Below are positions 47,501-55,653 of a DNA stretch of 64,000 bases, in pieces; the first letter of the stretch is position 1, and the number at the start of each line of letters is the position of its first letter. Source of the stretch: Sphingobacterium sp. JB170 (GTDB lineage: Bacteria; Bacteroidota; Bacteroidia; Sphingobacteriales; Sphingobacteriaceae); NCBI RefSeq assembly GCF_900163865.1, contig NZ_FUKU01000071.1, positions 62,001 through 126,000 of the forward strand, read 5' to 3'. Under the pieces are notes generated by a model that was not told where the DNA came from, ran no database searches, and worked only from the letters and a program-made list of their open reading frames with translations. Position numbers and translations under genes: made by a program.

Positions 47501-47922
47501 TTCATCTCGATCTTATAAGCTGCATCGAGCTTCAATTCATAGGTGAAACTTCGGATGACTTTCTGCGAGAATCCGTCGATGGTACTTATGGTAAATCGGC
47601 TATAGTCGTGAATGATCTTTCGATAGATGCGGTGTGCATTTTGCTGCAATGAAGGCGCATCCCAGCCCGGGTTGTTCTGCAATAAGAGCACTCGAAAGTC
47701 ATTGGTGCTCGGGGAGTCGTCCCCTGTAGCGAGTCCTTTTAAACTGTTCAGTACGCGTTCTTTCATCTCGGCTGTCGCTTTGTTGGTGAATGTGACAGCA
47801 AGAATTTCGCGATAGCTATTTTCATTATACAACAGTAAGGTGATATAATGAAGCGTCAGGCTGAACGTTTTCCCCGAACCTGCAGACGCCTTTAGTATTT
47901 TTAGTGGAGCAATCGTATCCAT
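44530..47922 (-). CDS. AddA-like UvrD-family helicase/nuclease
   Basis: A 1130-residue superfamily 1 DNA helicase with a C-terminal nuclease, the motor subunit of an AddAB/RecBCD-type recombination enzyme. Motifs in order: Walker A ILKASAGSGKTFSL (about 8-21), AVTFTNKATAEMKERV, Walker B FDEFQDTSRIQW, GDVKQSIYRWRNGD, ETNYRSAPEI, VEVITIHKSKGLAYDVVMIPF, and FYVAATRAKKHLFI. The C-terminal nuclease region has DIILEDGKTIRPDKVF and TIVLDFKFTKG, with the catalytic Asp and Lys. Gene order helicase-then-nuclease in a two-gene operon fits an AddAB pair, though AddB normally comes first in Firmicutes. Confidence 0.92.
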   Translation of the reverse strand: MDTIAPLKILKASAGSGKTFSLTLHYITLLLYNENSYREILAVTFTNKATAEMKERVLNSLKGLATGDDSPSTNDFRVLLLQNNPGWDAPSLQQNAHRIYRKIIHDYSRFTISTIDGFSQKVIRSFTYELKLDAAYKIEMNINKVKQDLTIRLNQLLDEKPELLNWIIAYAEQKIANNENWNYRQQLISLAGLIFTENFQEFDMHLTTADAHQVFMLLNEQTQEKTNSFLSALAELIKLFQQTCKEYNLDQQEMTGKSKNKIVIASKVSGNLNKLSLLEVEKLIQRFTNILDDQAAYSRGDAAERNDLKVALTPIIEKISDLYRLYPDYISYRAVQSNLYYLRLLKEMSGLLRVWRQENGAQLISDSQLLLNKIGLDKNSDPTFIWEKIGNRYNYFLFDEFQDTSRIQWKNYSPLLINALGNAKQKINEHLIVGDVKQSIYRWRNGDWRILLQQIEEQIGEVFHLQPTDRGQFIENGTLETNYRSAPEIIELNNYIFEHLPRLLQNVLADKVREGLDGPGVNWWDTSGNSQLLIKAYQDSKQQVPPHKIKKEKGSVEIRFVPVTSNAHRRNKVQEESLDILSEKITGWILSGRYNPKQIGILVRSNREARAVIEKLMAHKNEYNLNHGEKLDFEVISGDALTLASNDGIALLVETLKALVYNTPTHILFSAKMAYLYQLFKNKKAFDHEQWLNFASNDITDLRAILPEELINQWALLQQLPLVYLVEKLIEIYELGVEGSPHLPYLLAFKDIISGFAASGDRGITQFIEYWEEDGERASLPANGKVDAVEVITIHKSKGLAYDVVMIPFCSWDLDGMANGDFWINTQNTPFAVLGKIPIKYTSSIGKSTFYRQYYEEMLFNYMDALNTFYVAATRAKKHLFILAPSFANTQKSGSPTQYISDILRHVLTAPESPFDLDDNILLIDHPTQRDLQDKNENTKTEQQAATDNKRLVRHETIFLSQYPQSAILQQEFEKVVRGNVNSILMLDQAAQHGIFAHEIMAQITSLDQVAQLIDEYIELGVLNPADRPFLQREIEQIWEQPEISKWLNGNYKIWHEADIILEDGKTIRPDKVFSNAHETIVLDFKFTKGDYSDHQHQIDKYKAALEKLGYMNIKGYLYYAKINQLVEVK

Positions 47923-48414
47923 GTGCGAAATGAATTAAAAATATTGATTCTTTGTTAAGAAACTCGTGAATATTTTTTCTTGGAGAGCAGTTTTCCTAGT
48001 GGTTAATCATGGAGGTGCTAGAGCTCGTTAATTTCCCTCCGTATGGAACTCCTGTTCGCTTTGATTAATGGATGCTAGGTTAAGTGCGTATCAAAAATGA
48101 CGCTCACGTAGTTTCTCAAATATACGGAATTATCAAAACAAAATTCAGAAGCTGGAACCGTGGAGCAAAACATCGCGGGCAGAAACGCGCGTTTCAAAAT
48201 ATATAAATTGATCACAGACCACTTAGAATAGCCGCTAAGACAACATAGATACGAAAAGCTGCTTCTTGAGAAGGTCTCTAGAGCGTTGGTCCATATATCT
48301 TTGCATCGTCCACTGTCGTTATTTTATTGGTTCTTACAATTTTTTATTTGTATCTTTGCGTCCCCTCTTGCACGAAGTACGGGGGATATGTTGAATACAT
48401 AATACAAATAAAAC
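47923..48414. other. Divergent intergenic region with rpsP promoter
   Basis: About 490 bp between the divergent AddA-like and rpsP genes. The only clear signal is the rpsP promoter at 48327-48358; no gene or structured RNA was recognised in the rest. Confidence 0.5.
48327..48358 (+). promoter_or_regulatory. Promoter of rpsP-rimM
   Basis: TTG (48327-48329), a 21-nt spacer and TATCTTTG (48351-48358) match the Bacteroidota consensus, leaving an mRNA leader of about 50 nt before rpsP. Confidence 0.75.
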
Positions 48415-48957
48415 ATGGCAACTAAAATCAGATTGCAAAGACAAGGTAAAAAAGGAAAACCTTTTTACCATGTAGTAGTAGCAGATGCACGTGCTCCACG
48501 TGATGGAAAATTCATTGAGCGTTTAGGTTCTTACAACCCAAACACGAACCCAGCGACAATCGTTTTGGATTTTGAGAAAGCATTGGACTGGATGATCAAA
48601 GGTGCACAGCCTACTGACACAGCGCGTACTATCCTTTCGGATAAAGGTGTACTTTACAAAAAACACTTATTAGGCGGTGTGAAAAAAGGTGCTTTCGACG
48701 AAGCAAGAGCTGAAGAGTTATTCGCTGGATGGACGGAATCGAAAAGTGCTAAAGTGGAAGGTGCAAAAACTGGTTTAGCGCAGTCTAAGGAAGAAGCAAA
48801 AAAATCTGCTCTTGCTGCTGAAGCTAAAAAGAAAGAAGAAAGAGCTGCTGCAATTGCCGCTAAAAATGCGCCGGTTGCAGAAGAAGTTCCAACTGAAGAC
48901 GAAGCTCCAGAAGCAACTGACACTGACGCTGCTGCATCAGAAGAAACTGAAGGATAA
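48415..48957 (+). CDS. rpsP: 30S ribosomal protein S16, long form
   Basis: A 180-residue S16. The canonical domain (about 1-85) has MATKIRLQRQGKKGKPFYHVV and FIERLGSYNPN and is followed by GAQPTDTARTILSDKG. Beyond about residue 105 an Ala/Lys/Glu-rich tail turns acidic at the end (EEVPTEDEAPEATDTDAAASEETEG-like). This doubles the usual bacterial length of 80-90; extended S16 proteins are known in Bacteroidota. It leads the rpsP-rimM unit, though a terminator stands between the two genes. Confidence 0.96.
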   Translation: MATKIRLQRQGKKGKPFYHVVVADARAPRDGKFIERLGSYNPNTNPATIVLDFEKALDWMIKGAQPTDTARTILSDKGVLYKKHLLGGVKKGAFDEARAEELFAGWTESKSAKVEGAKTGLAQSKEEAKKSALAAEAKKKEERAAAIAAKNAPVAEEVPTEDEAPEATDTDAAASEETEG

Positions 48958-48978
48958 TTACTATTCATACAGATTCAA

Positions 48979-49012
48979 GAAAGCCGAACCTATTAGCGTT
49001 TCGGCTTTTTTA
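48979..49012 (+). terminator. Terminator or attenuator between rpsP and rimM
   Basis: An 8-bp stem AAGCCGAA (48981-48988) with TTCGGCTT (49000-49007) followed by a T-run, 15 bp before the rimM start. Its position suggests partial read-through so that rimM is made at lower level than S16. Confidence 0.75.
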
Positions 49013-49026
49013 ATTTTTAATGAACG

Positions 49027-49554
49027 ATGAAATTAGAAGAAGCTTTTTATATCGGTTATATCACTCGCACGCGTGGGCTAAAGGGTGAAATGCAACTGTT
49101 TTTTGAATTTGAAGATTATTTAGATCTCCAATTGGATGTACTTTTCTTAGAAATGAACAAGAAACTAGTGCCTTATTTTATAGATGCCGTAAAACTACAT
49201 AACAATAGTACAGCCTATATATCTTTTGAAGATGTGGACCATATCGATAAAGCACAACCACTGCTTAAAAAGAAAGTCTATCTTCCGCTGGAGAAAATGC
49301 CGGTACGTGACCCCGATGATTTTCGGTATTCAGATTTAATTGGATATATAGTGGTCGATCAGACCGAAGGTGAACTCGGAGAGATTACCAACGTGCAGGA
49401 GCTGCCACAACAGTTTATAGCAACAGTAAATGTTGATGGCAAAGAACTTATGTTTCCACTTTCGGATGACCTTATAATAGGTGTCGATGCCGACGAGCAC
49501 GTGATCGAAGTAAAACTTCCGGACGGATTAGTCGCATTATACCGCGAAGGATAA
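49027..49554 (+). CDS. rimM: Ribosome maturation factor RimM
   Basis: A 175-residue RimM, which binds S19 and helps assemble the 30S head. The N-terminal barrel has YIGYITRTRGLKGEMQLF (about 8-25) and the C-terminal PRC domain has DLIGYIVVDQTEGELGEITNV, ELMFPLSDDLI and IEVKLPDGL. The usual downstream trmD is elsewhere in this window. A short AATAC/GTATT hairpin with T-run at 49603-49625 may end the transcript. Confidence 0.95.
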   Translation: MKLEEAFYIGYITRTRGLKGEMQLFFEFEDYLDLQLDVLFLEMNKKLVPYFIDAVKLHNNSTAYISFEDVDHIDKAQPLLKKKVYLPLEKMPVRDPDDFRYSDLIGYIVVDQTEGELGEITNVQELPQQFIATVNVDGKELMFPLSDDLIIGVDADEHVIEVKLPDGLVALYREG

Positions 49555-49663
49555 TGTTCAATAAATACGCGCGATAATATTTCCAATCCAATAACTCCAA
49601 GGAATACCTAGGTATTTGTTTTTTAATTTTGACATGTTGCTTCTATTACCGATATTAGCAACC

Positions 49664-49800
49664 GCTTATAGAGAAAGGTAGAGGGAGTAGACCCTGTGAA
49701 ACCTTAGCAACCTGACGCGCGTCAAGGTGCTACATTCTACTCACACTAAGGTGAGAATGATAAGTGAAGGAACAACAGCTATTGTGCGTTTTCTCTAAGC
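49664..49800 (+). promoter_or_regulatory. SAM-I (S-box) riboswitch
   Basis: The S-box hallmarks are present in order: GAGAAAGGTAGAGGGA, GACCCTGTGAAACCTTAGCAACC, AAGGTGCTA and GATAAGTGAAGG. The P1 helix closes by GCTTATAGAGAAA (49664-49676) with TTTCTCTAAGC (49790-49800, one bulge). It lies 18 nt before metF, so methylenetetrahydrofolate reductase is made when S-adenosylmethionine is low. No intrinsic terminator is visible between P1 and the start codon. Confidence 0.95.
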
Positions 49801-49818
49801 CTAAAATATCCAGTAAAA

Positions 49819-50775
49819 ATGAAGATAGTAGATCACATTAAAGATGCGAACGGCAAGACATTGTTTTCGTTTGAATTATTGCCACCAGCAAAAGGCCAAG
49901 GAATTCAAAGTATTTTTCAAACAATGGACGCATTAATGGAATTCAAGCCCCCGTTCATTGATGTAACCTACCATCGGGAAGATTATATGTATAAGCAGCA
50001 TGACAGCGGTCTTTTGGAGCGCATAGCCTATAGAAAGCGACCGGGGACTGTAGCCATTTGTGCTGCAATTATGAATAAATATAAAGTTGATGCGGTTCCA
50101 CATCTAATATGTGGCGGATTCACAAAAGAAGAAACTGAGAACGCGCTGATTGATTTAAATTTTCTCGGAATTGATAATGTCTTGGTTCTTCGCGGCGATG
50201 CCCGTAAAGGAGATAGCGACTTTATTCCCTCAACTGGAGGGCATGCCTATGCGACAGATCTGCTGCGGCAGGTGCACGAAATGAATCAGGGGAAATATTT
50301 GCATGAAGAGAATGTTATTTCTGAAAAAACAGACTTTTGTATCGGTGTGGCGGGTTACCCAGAGAAACATTTTGAATCGCCAAACTTCAATACAGATTTC
50401 AAGTGGTTGAAAAAGAAGGTCGACATGGGAGCAGAATTTATCGTTACCCAGATGTTCTTCAATGTAGAGAAGTATAAAGAGTTCGTCACCAAGTGCCGAG
50501 ATAACGGAATTCACGTGCCAATTATTCCAGGCTTGAAGCCACTGACGACAAAGAAGCAATTGATTAGTTTGCCGAAAATATTCCACTTAGATATCCCCGA
50601 ATCACTGAGCGAGGCAGTAGACGAATGTAAAACGAATGCTGACGTACGAAAAGTAGGCGAAGATTGGCTTGTGGAGCAGTGTAAAGAATTGATCAAGTTT
50701 GGCGCACCAGTATTGCATTTCTATACGATGAGTAATCCTGGGCCAACGAAGAAAATTGTTGAACGCTTAGCATAA
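49819..50775 (+). CDS. metF: Methylenetetrahydrofolate reductase [NAD(P)H]
   Basis: A 318-residue MetF, a FAD enzyme that reduces 5,10-methylene- to 5-methyl-tetrahydrofolate, the methyl donor for methionine synthesis. Motifs are FSFELLPPAKG (with the catalytic Glu), FIDVTYHRED, VPHLICGGFTKEE, NVLVLRGDARKGD, GVAGYPEKHFESPN, FIVTQMFFNVEKY and IIPGLKPLTTKKQL. The riboswitch just upstream ties it to methionine/SAM supply. It converges on glnS through a shared terminator. Confidence 0.97.
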   Translation: MKIVDHIKDANGKTLFSFELLPPAKGQGIQSIFQTMDALMEFKPPFIDVTYHREDYMYKQHDSGLLERIAYRKRPGTVAICAAIMNKYKVDAVPHLICGGFTKEETENALIDLNFLGIDNVLVLRGDARKGDSDFIPSTGGHAYATDLLRQVHEMNQGKYLHEENVISEKTDFCIGVAGYPEKHFESPNFNTDFKWLKKKVDMGAEFIVTQMFFNVEKYKEFVTKCRDNGIHVPIIPGLKPLTTKKQLISLPKIFHLDIPESLSEAVDECKTNADVRKVGEDWLVEQCKELIKFGAPVLHFYTMSNPGPTKKIVERLA

Positions 50776-50793
50776 AGTGGACGATCTAATACA

Positions 50794-50830
50794 TAAAGCC
50801 GGCTCTAATACTATTTTAGAGCCGGCTTTA
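50794..50830. terminator. Bidirectional terminator between metF and glnS
   Basis: A perfect 15-bp stem (50794-50808 with 50816-50830) with a 7-nt loop and A/T flanks. Confidence 0.85.
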
Positions 50831-50852
50831 TTACGATATTAATTTCGAGTAA

Positions 50853-52523
50853 TTAACCTTTATTGACTGTTTTTGCCCAAGAGTCTCTCAGCGTAACGGT
50901 CCGATTGAAAATTAATTTGTCGCTACTTGATTTACTATCTAAGCAGAAATAACCGAGCCTAATAAATTGATAGCCCGTCTCTGGCTGTGCGCTCGCTAAA
51001 TCAGGTTCAATATACGCTGTTTCAATTGTTTTTAAACTTTCTGGGTTGATTGATGACTTGAAATCTTCTGCTGCTGCCGGGTTCTCGTCATTAAACAATC
51101 GGTCATAAAGCTTAATTGTAGCTTCTTTAGCATGTGCACAGGACACCCAATGTATTGTCCCTTTCACCTTGATGCCGGATGTGTCTTCGCCGGATTTCGA
51201 ATCGGGGAAATATTCACAGTGGATCTCCGTGACTTTGCCCGTAGCGTCTTTTATAAAATCGTGGCACTTAACGATGTAAGCATGTTTCAATCGTACGGCG
51301 AGCCCAGGCCCCAAACGGAAGAATTTTTTTGGAGCTTCTTCCATAAAATCATCGCGCTCGATCCACAGCTCCCTGCTAAATGGAATAGTACGGGTGCCTC
51401 CACCGTTTTCCTCTTCCGGATTATTCTCGCCTTCAAGCTGTTCAACTTGTCCTTCTGGATAGTTGGTGATTATTAATTTAACCGGATCAAGTACTGCCAT
51501 GCGGCGTAAAGCAGTTTTATTCAGGTCCTCGCGGATGCAGAATTCCAACAAGCTCACGTCGATCATGTTTTCACGCTTTTGAACACCAATTTTGTCGCAA
51601 AATGTGCGGATCGAAGATGGCGTGTAACCACGACGCCGGAGGCCAGAAATTGTTGGCATGCGCGGATCATTCCAACTTTCAACAAATCCTTCGTTTACAA
51701 GTTGTAAGAGTTTACGTTTACTCATGACCGTGTAAGTCATGTTCAGGCGGGCAAACTCATATTGTTTGGATGGGAATATTTCTAGTTTCTCAATACACCA
51801 ATCGTATAACGGGCGGTGTGGAATAAATTCAAGCGTGCAAATAGAATGTGTAATATTCTCGATGGAATCGGATTGTCCATGCGCAAAATCATACATGGGA
51901 TAGATGCACCACTTATCAGCAGTACGGTGATGGTGAGCATGTTTGATCCGGTATAATAGAGGATCCCTAAGGTGCATATTCGGATTTGCTAGATCAATCT
52001 TTGCGCGGAGTACTTTCTCGCCATCTTTATATTTACCCGCACGCATCTCTCTGAAAAGCGTAAGGTTTTCCTCGACACTGCGGCTACGATGAGGTGTCGG
52101 TGTACCGGGCGTTGTTGGCGTTCCTTTGGCCGCGGCGATCTCCTCAGCTGTGCTGTCATCAACATATGCGAGTTCTTTGCTGATAAGATCCTCCGCAAAG
52201 TTATATAGGGTGTCGAAATAATCCGAAGTGTAGCATTCTTCAGCCCATTTGAAACCAAGCCACTGTATATCTTGCTTGATGCTATCAACGTACTCGGTGT
52301 CTTCTGTCGCGGGGTTGGTATCATCAAAACGAAGGTTGGTCTTTCCGTTAAACCGCTCGCCTAAACCGAAATTTAGACAAATAGATTTTGCATGACCAAT
52401 ATGGAGATAACCATTAGGTTCCGGAGGGAAACGTGTGAGCACCCGGCCATCATGTTTCCCTGCAAGAAGATCTTCTTCGATGATCTCTTCGATAAAATTC
52501 AGTGGTTTTTCTTCATTTAACAT
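50853..52523 (-). CDS. glnS: Glutaminyl-tRNA synthetase
   Basis: A 556-residue class I aminoacyl-tRNA synthetase. The HIGH motif is in FPPEPNGYLHIGHAKS (about 32-47) and the KMSKS equivalent is VMSKRKLL (about 268-275). LRFDDTNPATED and MYDFAHGQSDSIENITHS mark it as a GlnRS rather than GluRS. The two C-terminal beta-barrel anticodon domains are present. Its presence means glutamine is charged directly and does not rely on the amidotransferase route. Confidence 0.97.
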   Translation of the reverse strand: MLNEEKPLNFIEEIIEEDLLAGKHDGRVLTRFPPEPNGYLHIGHAKSICLNFGLGERFNGKTNLRFDDTNPATEDTEYVDSIKQDIQWLGFKWAEECYTSDYFDTLYNFAEDLISKELAYVDDSTAEEIAAAKGTPTTPGTPTPHRSRSVEENLTLFREMRAGKYKDGEKVLRAKIDLANPNMHLRDPLLYRIKHAHHHRTADKWCIYPMYDFAHGQSDSIENITHSICTLEFIPHRPLYDWCIEKLEIFPSKQYEFARLNMTYTVMSKRKLLQLVNEGFVESWNDPRMPTISGLRRRGYTPSSIRTFCDKIGVQKRENMIDVSLLEFCIREDLNKTALRRMAVLDPVKLIITNYPEGQVEQLEGENNPEEENGGGTRTIPFSRELWIERDDFMEEAPKKFFRLGPGLAVRLKHAYIVKCHDFIKDATGKVTEIHCEYFPDSKSGEDTSGIKVKGTIHWVSCAHAKEATIKLYDRLFNDENPAAAEDFKSSINPESLKTIETAYIEPDLASAQPETGYQFIRLGYFCLDSKSSSDKLIFNRTVTLRDSWAKTVNKG

Positions 52524-52720
52524 CTTACAAAGGTAATTATTTATGGGTGATATATAACCAGCGCGTGCTAAAATTAATAATGTATGTGCGCTGTCAACGA
52601 ATTTACATAAAGGAGGGCTTTAGTGAAAGATGCGAGGGTAATTTTATGTTTGCAGATAAACCGCGAGAACGTTATCAAAACACTATTTTTGCTGTTGGTT
52701 AGGCAATCGTAATTACGGAT

Positions 52721-52755
52721 AAAAAACAAAATCTCCAACAATTTGTTGGAGATTT
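52721..52755 (-). terminator. Terminator after carbonic anhydrase gene
   Basis: A near-perfect 13-bp palindrome (52729-52741 with 52743-52755); on the minus strand it is followed by a T-rich tail (TGTTTTTT). Confidence 0.75.
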
Positions 52756-52801
52756 GTCCTAAAGTTTGACGCTTATCGAGAACGTCTATCAATTGTAATT
52801 C

Positions 52802-53449
52802 CTATTTAAAAGCAAACACTTTACCTAAAGATTCGTTATTGGTAAATGTGTTATTTAAGTCAATTAATTTACCAGATCCAATATCGATAACCATACCATG
52901 AACTGCTAGTGGTTGGCCGGATTTCCAAGTGTTTTGTACGATAGAGGTGGTACACAGATTGAATACTTGTTCTTTTACATTTAACTCAACCAACCGGCTG
53001 TTTTTTTCTTCCTGGTTTTCAATAGCGTCTATTTCATCCGCATACAACCGGTAGACGTCTTTGATATGGCATAACCAGTTGTCAATAATCCCGAATTGGT
53101 TACGGCTTAATGCAGCAGCAACGCCACCGCAACCGTAATGTCCCGCAACGACGATATGTTTTACTTTTAATACAGATACCGCATAATCGAGAACCGATAG
53201 CATACTCATGTCAGAATGCACACACATGTTTGCAATATTACGGTGAACGAAAACCTCTCCGGGCTTTGTGCCGGTTAGCTCATTGGCAGGTACGCGGCTA
53301 TCTGCACACCCGATCCATAGAATTTCAGGGCTCTGGCCCTTCGCCAACTGTTGGAAACGGCCCGTTTTGTCCTCTTTGACAAATTTCACCCAGCTTTTGT
53401 TGCCCTCAATGATCTGTTGGAGGCCTAATTCTAGTTCTTTATTTTCCAT
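52802..53449 (-). CDS. Beta-class carbonic anhydrase
   Basis: A 215-residue beta-carbonic anhydrase interconverting CO2 and bicarbonate. Zinc ligands and catalytic residues are visible: Cys48, Asp50 and Arg52 in GCADSRVPANEL, and His104 and Cys107 in VAGHYGCGGV. There is no signal peptide, so it is cytoplasmic. It lies 52 bp downstream of a SulP transporter on the same strand, which suggests a joint role in bicarbonate uptake and use. Confidence 0.95.
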   Translation of the reverse strand: MENKELELGLQQIIEGNKSWVKFVKEDKTGRFQQLAKGQSPEILWIGCADSRVPANELTGTKPGEVFVHRNIANMCVHSDMSMLSVLDYAVSVLKVKHIVVAGHYGCGGVAAALSRNQFGIIDNWLCHIKDVYRLYADEIDAIENQEEKNSRLVELNVKEQVFNLCTTSIVQNTWKSGQPLAVHGMVIDIGSGKLIDLNNTFTNNESLGKVFAFK

Positions 53450-53501
53450 TTCTTGTATATGTAAGAAGACCCGTTAATTAAAATTGGGTCAATTTAGTTT
53501 A

Positions 53502-55055
53502 TTATTTTTCTGTTGTCAACTTATTTTTGTAACTAATTGAATCCAGTTGTATATCAATACCCTTGCTAATGGCGTTCAATTCAAAATCTTTTAATACCTC
53601 GATAACGTCTTTATCAATGAATTTACTTTGTCGCCCATTAATGTGGATCGCGCTTGCATTTTTGGGGATACTGTATAATTTTTGTTGGATGGGAACTTTA
53701 TTGAGGAATGAAACTTCTTCTGCTAAAGTCATAATATACGTGTTCTCTCCCTGATTGTCTTGAATCTCTAGTTTAAAAGCATTTTGCATATTTGCGCGTA
53801 TGATATAGAAAATGGCTACAACAATACCGACGCCCACGCCCATTAATAGATCCGTAAAGACAATTGCGAGCACGGTAATGACGAAAGGGATGAATTGATC
53901 TAAGCCCTTACGCAGCATTTTTTTAAATAGCGCCGGGTTGGCTAGTTTATATCCCGTGTGAAGAAGAATGGCCGCTAGACTCGCTAAAGGAATCAAATTT
54001 ATAACCTGTGGAATTGCGATCAAGGCCAGCAGTAACCAGACGGCATGTAGCATGGCTGATTGGCGCGTTCGTCCTCCTGCCTGTAAATTCGCTGAGGAGC
54101 GGACGATTACCGAAGTAAGCGGGAGGCCGCCAAGGAATCCACTGGTCATGTTTCCAACACCCTGCGCAAGAAGCTCGCGATTGGTTGGCGTATTTCGTTT
54201 CAAGGGGTCTAACTTATCGATAGCTTCAATGCTGAGCAACGTTTCTAAACTAGCAATTATGGCGATCGTAAAAGCTATAATCCATACTTCACGATTAAGA
54301 ATTTGCGTAAAATCGGGGAAAATGAATAATTCTGTGAACCCCTGAAAAGAGCTTACTATTGGGATTGATACGTAGTGATTTGGTAAAAGTTGCGTGCCTG
54401 TTCCGCTGAGCAGCGCACTAATGGCGATACCAATGGCCACAACCATCAGAGGGGCAGGTATTTTGTTAAGGCCTTTTATTTTTGGCCAATAGATCAATAT
54501 AGCCAGCGAGAGCAGGCAAATTACGGCGACACCCCAATTGATGCTCTCCATAATCGTGTTGCTAAACGCGGCAATCCCCCCGCCATTATCAAATTCAAAA
54601 GCGTTGTTTTCAGTCATACCGAAAGCCAGCGGAATCTGTTTTAAGATGATGGTTATACCGATTGCAGCAAGCATCCCAAGGATAACCGCTGAGGGGAAGT
54701 AGTTGCCGATCATTCCCGCTTTGATTATACCCAGAATTAACTGAATAACACCCGCTATCACGACGGCAAGCAAAAATGTTTCGTAAGCACCGAGCTTTTC
54801 AATGGCCCCAAGAACGATGACTGTCAAGCCCGCTGCGGGGCCACTTACGCTTAGTGGTGATTTACTGATTGAAGAGACAACAAGTCCTCCGACAATTCCG
54901 GTTATAATTCCGGCAAATAATGGCGCTCCAGAGGCCATAGCAATTCCCAGACAAAGTGGTAGTGCAACAAGAAACACTACAACACTAGCCGGGAAGTCAT
55001 ATTTTAAGTCCCTTTTCGAAAGTTTCAGAAAAGCGGACATACGAGTTCCTAACAT
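53502..55055 (-). CDS. SulP/SLC26 family anion transporter, possible bicarbonate carrier
   Basis: A 517-residue inner membrane protein of the SulP family. About 10-12 hydrophobic segments start with FPASVVVFLVALPLCLGIAM, and the family signatures SPLSVSGPAAGLTVI and GGLPLTSVIVRSSANLQAGGRTR are present. A C-terminal STAS-like domain (about 430-510) contains NKVPIQQKLYSIP and IHINGRQSKFIDKDVIEVL. SulP proteins carry sulfate, bicarbonate or other anions; the adjacent carbonic anhydrase points to bicarbonate. Start ATG 55055 is possible but ATG 55040 is also reasonable. Confidence 0.88.
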   Translation of the reverse strand: MLGTRMSAFLKLSKRDLKYDFPASVVVFLVALPLCLGIAMASGAPLFAGIITGIVGGLVVSSISKSPLSVSGPAAGLTVIVLGAIEKLGAYETFLLAVVIAGVIQLILGIIKAGMIGNYFPSAVILGMLAAIGITIILKQIPLAFGMTENNAFEFDNGGGIAAFSNTIMESINWGVAVICLLSLAILIYWPKIKGLNKIPAPLMVVAIGIAISALLSGTGTQLLPNHYVSIPIVSSFQGFTELFIFPDFTQILNREVWIIAFTIAIIASLETLLSIEAIDKLDPLKRNTPTNRELLAQGVGNMTSGFLGGLPLTSVIVRSSANLQAGGRTRQSAMLHAVWLLLALIAIPQVINLIPLASLAAILLHTGYKLANPALFKKMLRKGLDQFIPFVITVLAIVFTDLLMGVGVGIVVAIFYIIRANMQNAFKLEIQDNQGENTYIMTLAEEVSFLNKVPIQQKLYSIPKNASAIHINGRQSKFIDKDVIEVLKDFELNAISKGIDIQLDSISYKNKLTTEK

Positions 55056-55165
55056 AATAATGTTTAACTAATTTGTTCTCTAATAGAAATGAATAAGTAC
55101 ATATATAAATACCCTTGTCACATGCGAGAGCATGCCCATAGACTTATATACGTTCTGGCTGAGAA

Positions 55166-55531
55166 TTAGCCGTTAGGAGGCGGTGTGGGGACTGTTGGAT
55201 GAAAGGCCGCAATGAGACGTTCATTTTTTAGATAATGCCGCTGTTCTCCAAGATTTTCAATAGCCGGACCGAAAGCGAAAAATTCTGTGTTATTTGCGCC
55301 GAAAAATTTAGTTCCGCCTTCATGTAGATCTTCCGAGGGGTAATTACCTTTGGCGGTGTTTTCTATCTCCAGTTGTAATACTACCTGCAGAATGGTACCT
55401 TGGTCGAGGATATTGACAAACATAGGTGTTGCTGAAATCACCATCTTTATAAAAAAGACGGCGAAGCATATTTTTGCACCTAATATTTGTGTAATCTTCA
55501 CGAATTCGCGTTTTAATTTTGTTGCATTCAA
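55166..55531 (-). CDS. Hypothetical small protein
   Basis: A 121-residue protein I do not recognise. It has a moderately hydrophobic stretch near residues 17-40 (AKICFAVFFIKMVISATPMFV), possibly a membrane segment, then a polar region with NYPSEDLHEGGTKFFGANNTEFF and a C-terminus rich in Pro (PTVPTPPPNG). It is alone on the minus strand between the SulP gene and a divergent HerA-like gene. Consistent composition suggests a real gene, but this is uncertain. Confidence 0.45.
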   Translation of the reverse strand: MNATKLKREFVKITQILGAKICFAVFFIKMVISATPMFVNILDQGTILQVVLQLEIENTAKGNYPSEDLHEGGTKFFGANNTEFFAFGPAIENLGEQRHYLKNERLIAAFHPTVPTPPPNG

Positions 55532-55653
55532 AAATACACATTTTTCTTTGGTTTTTTTGAAAGAAAAGTGTGAATTAATGTTATTTTTTTATTAATTGTT
55601 TTCGAATAGCTATATTTATTTACATAAATAATATTTTTTTTGATAAATGACCT

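Noticed and set aside
48654..48968. 104-codon Ala/Ser-rich antisense frame over rpsP
   Set aside because: A by-product of the Ala/Lys/Glu-rich S16 tail read backwards.
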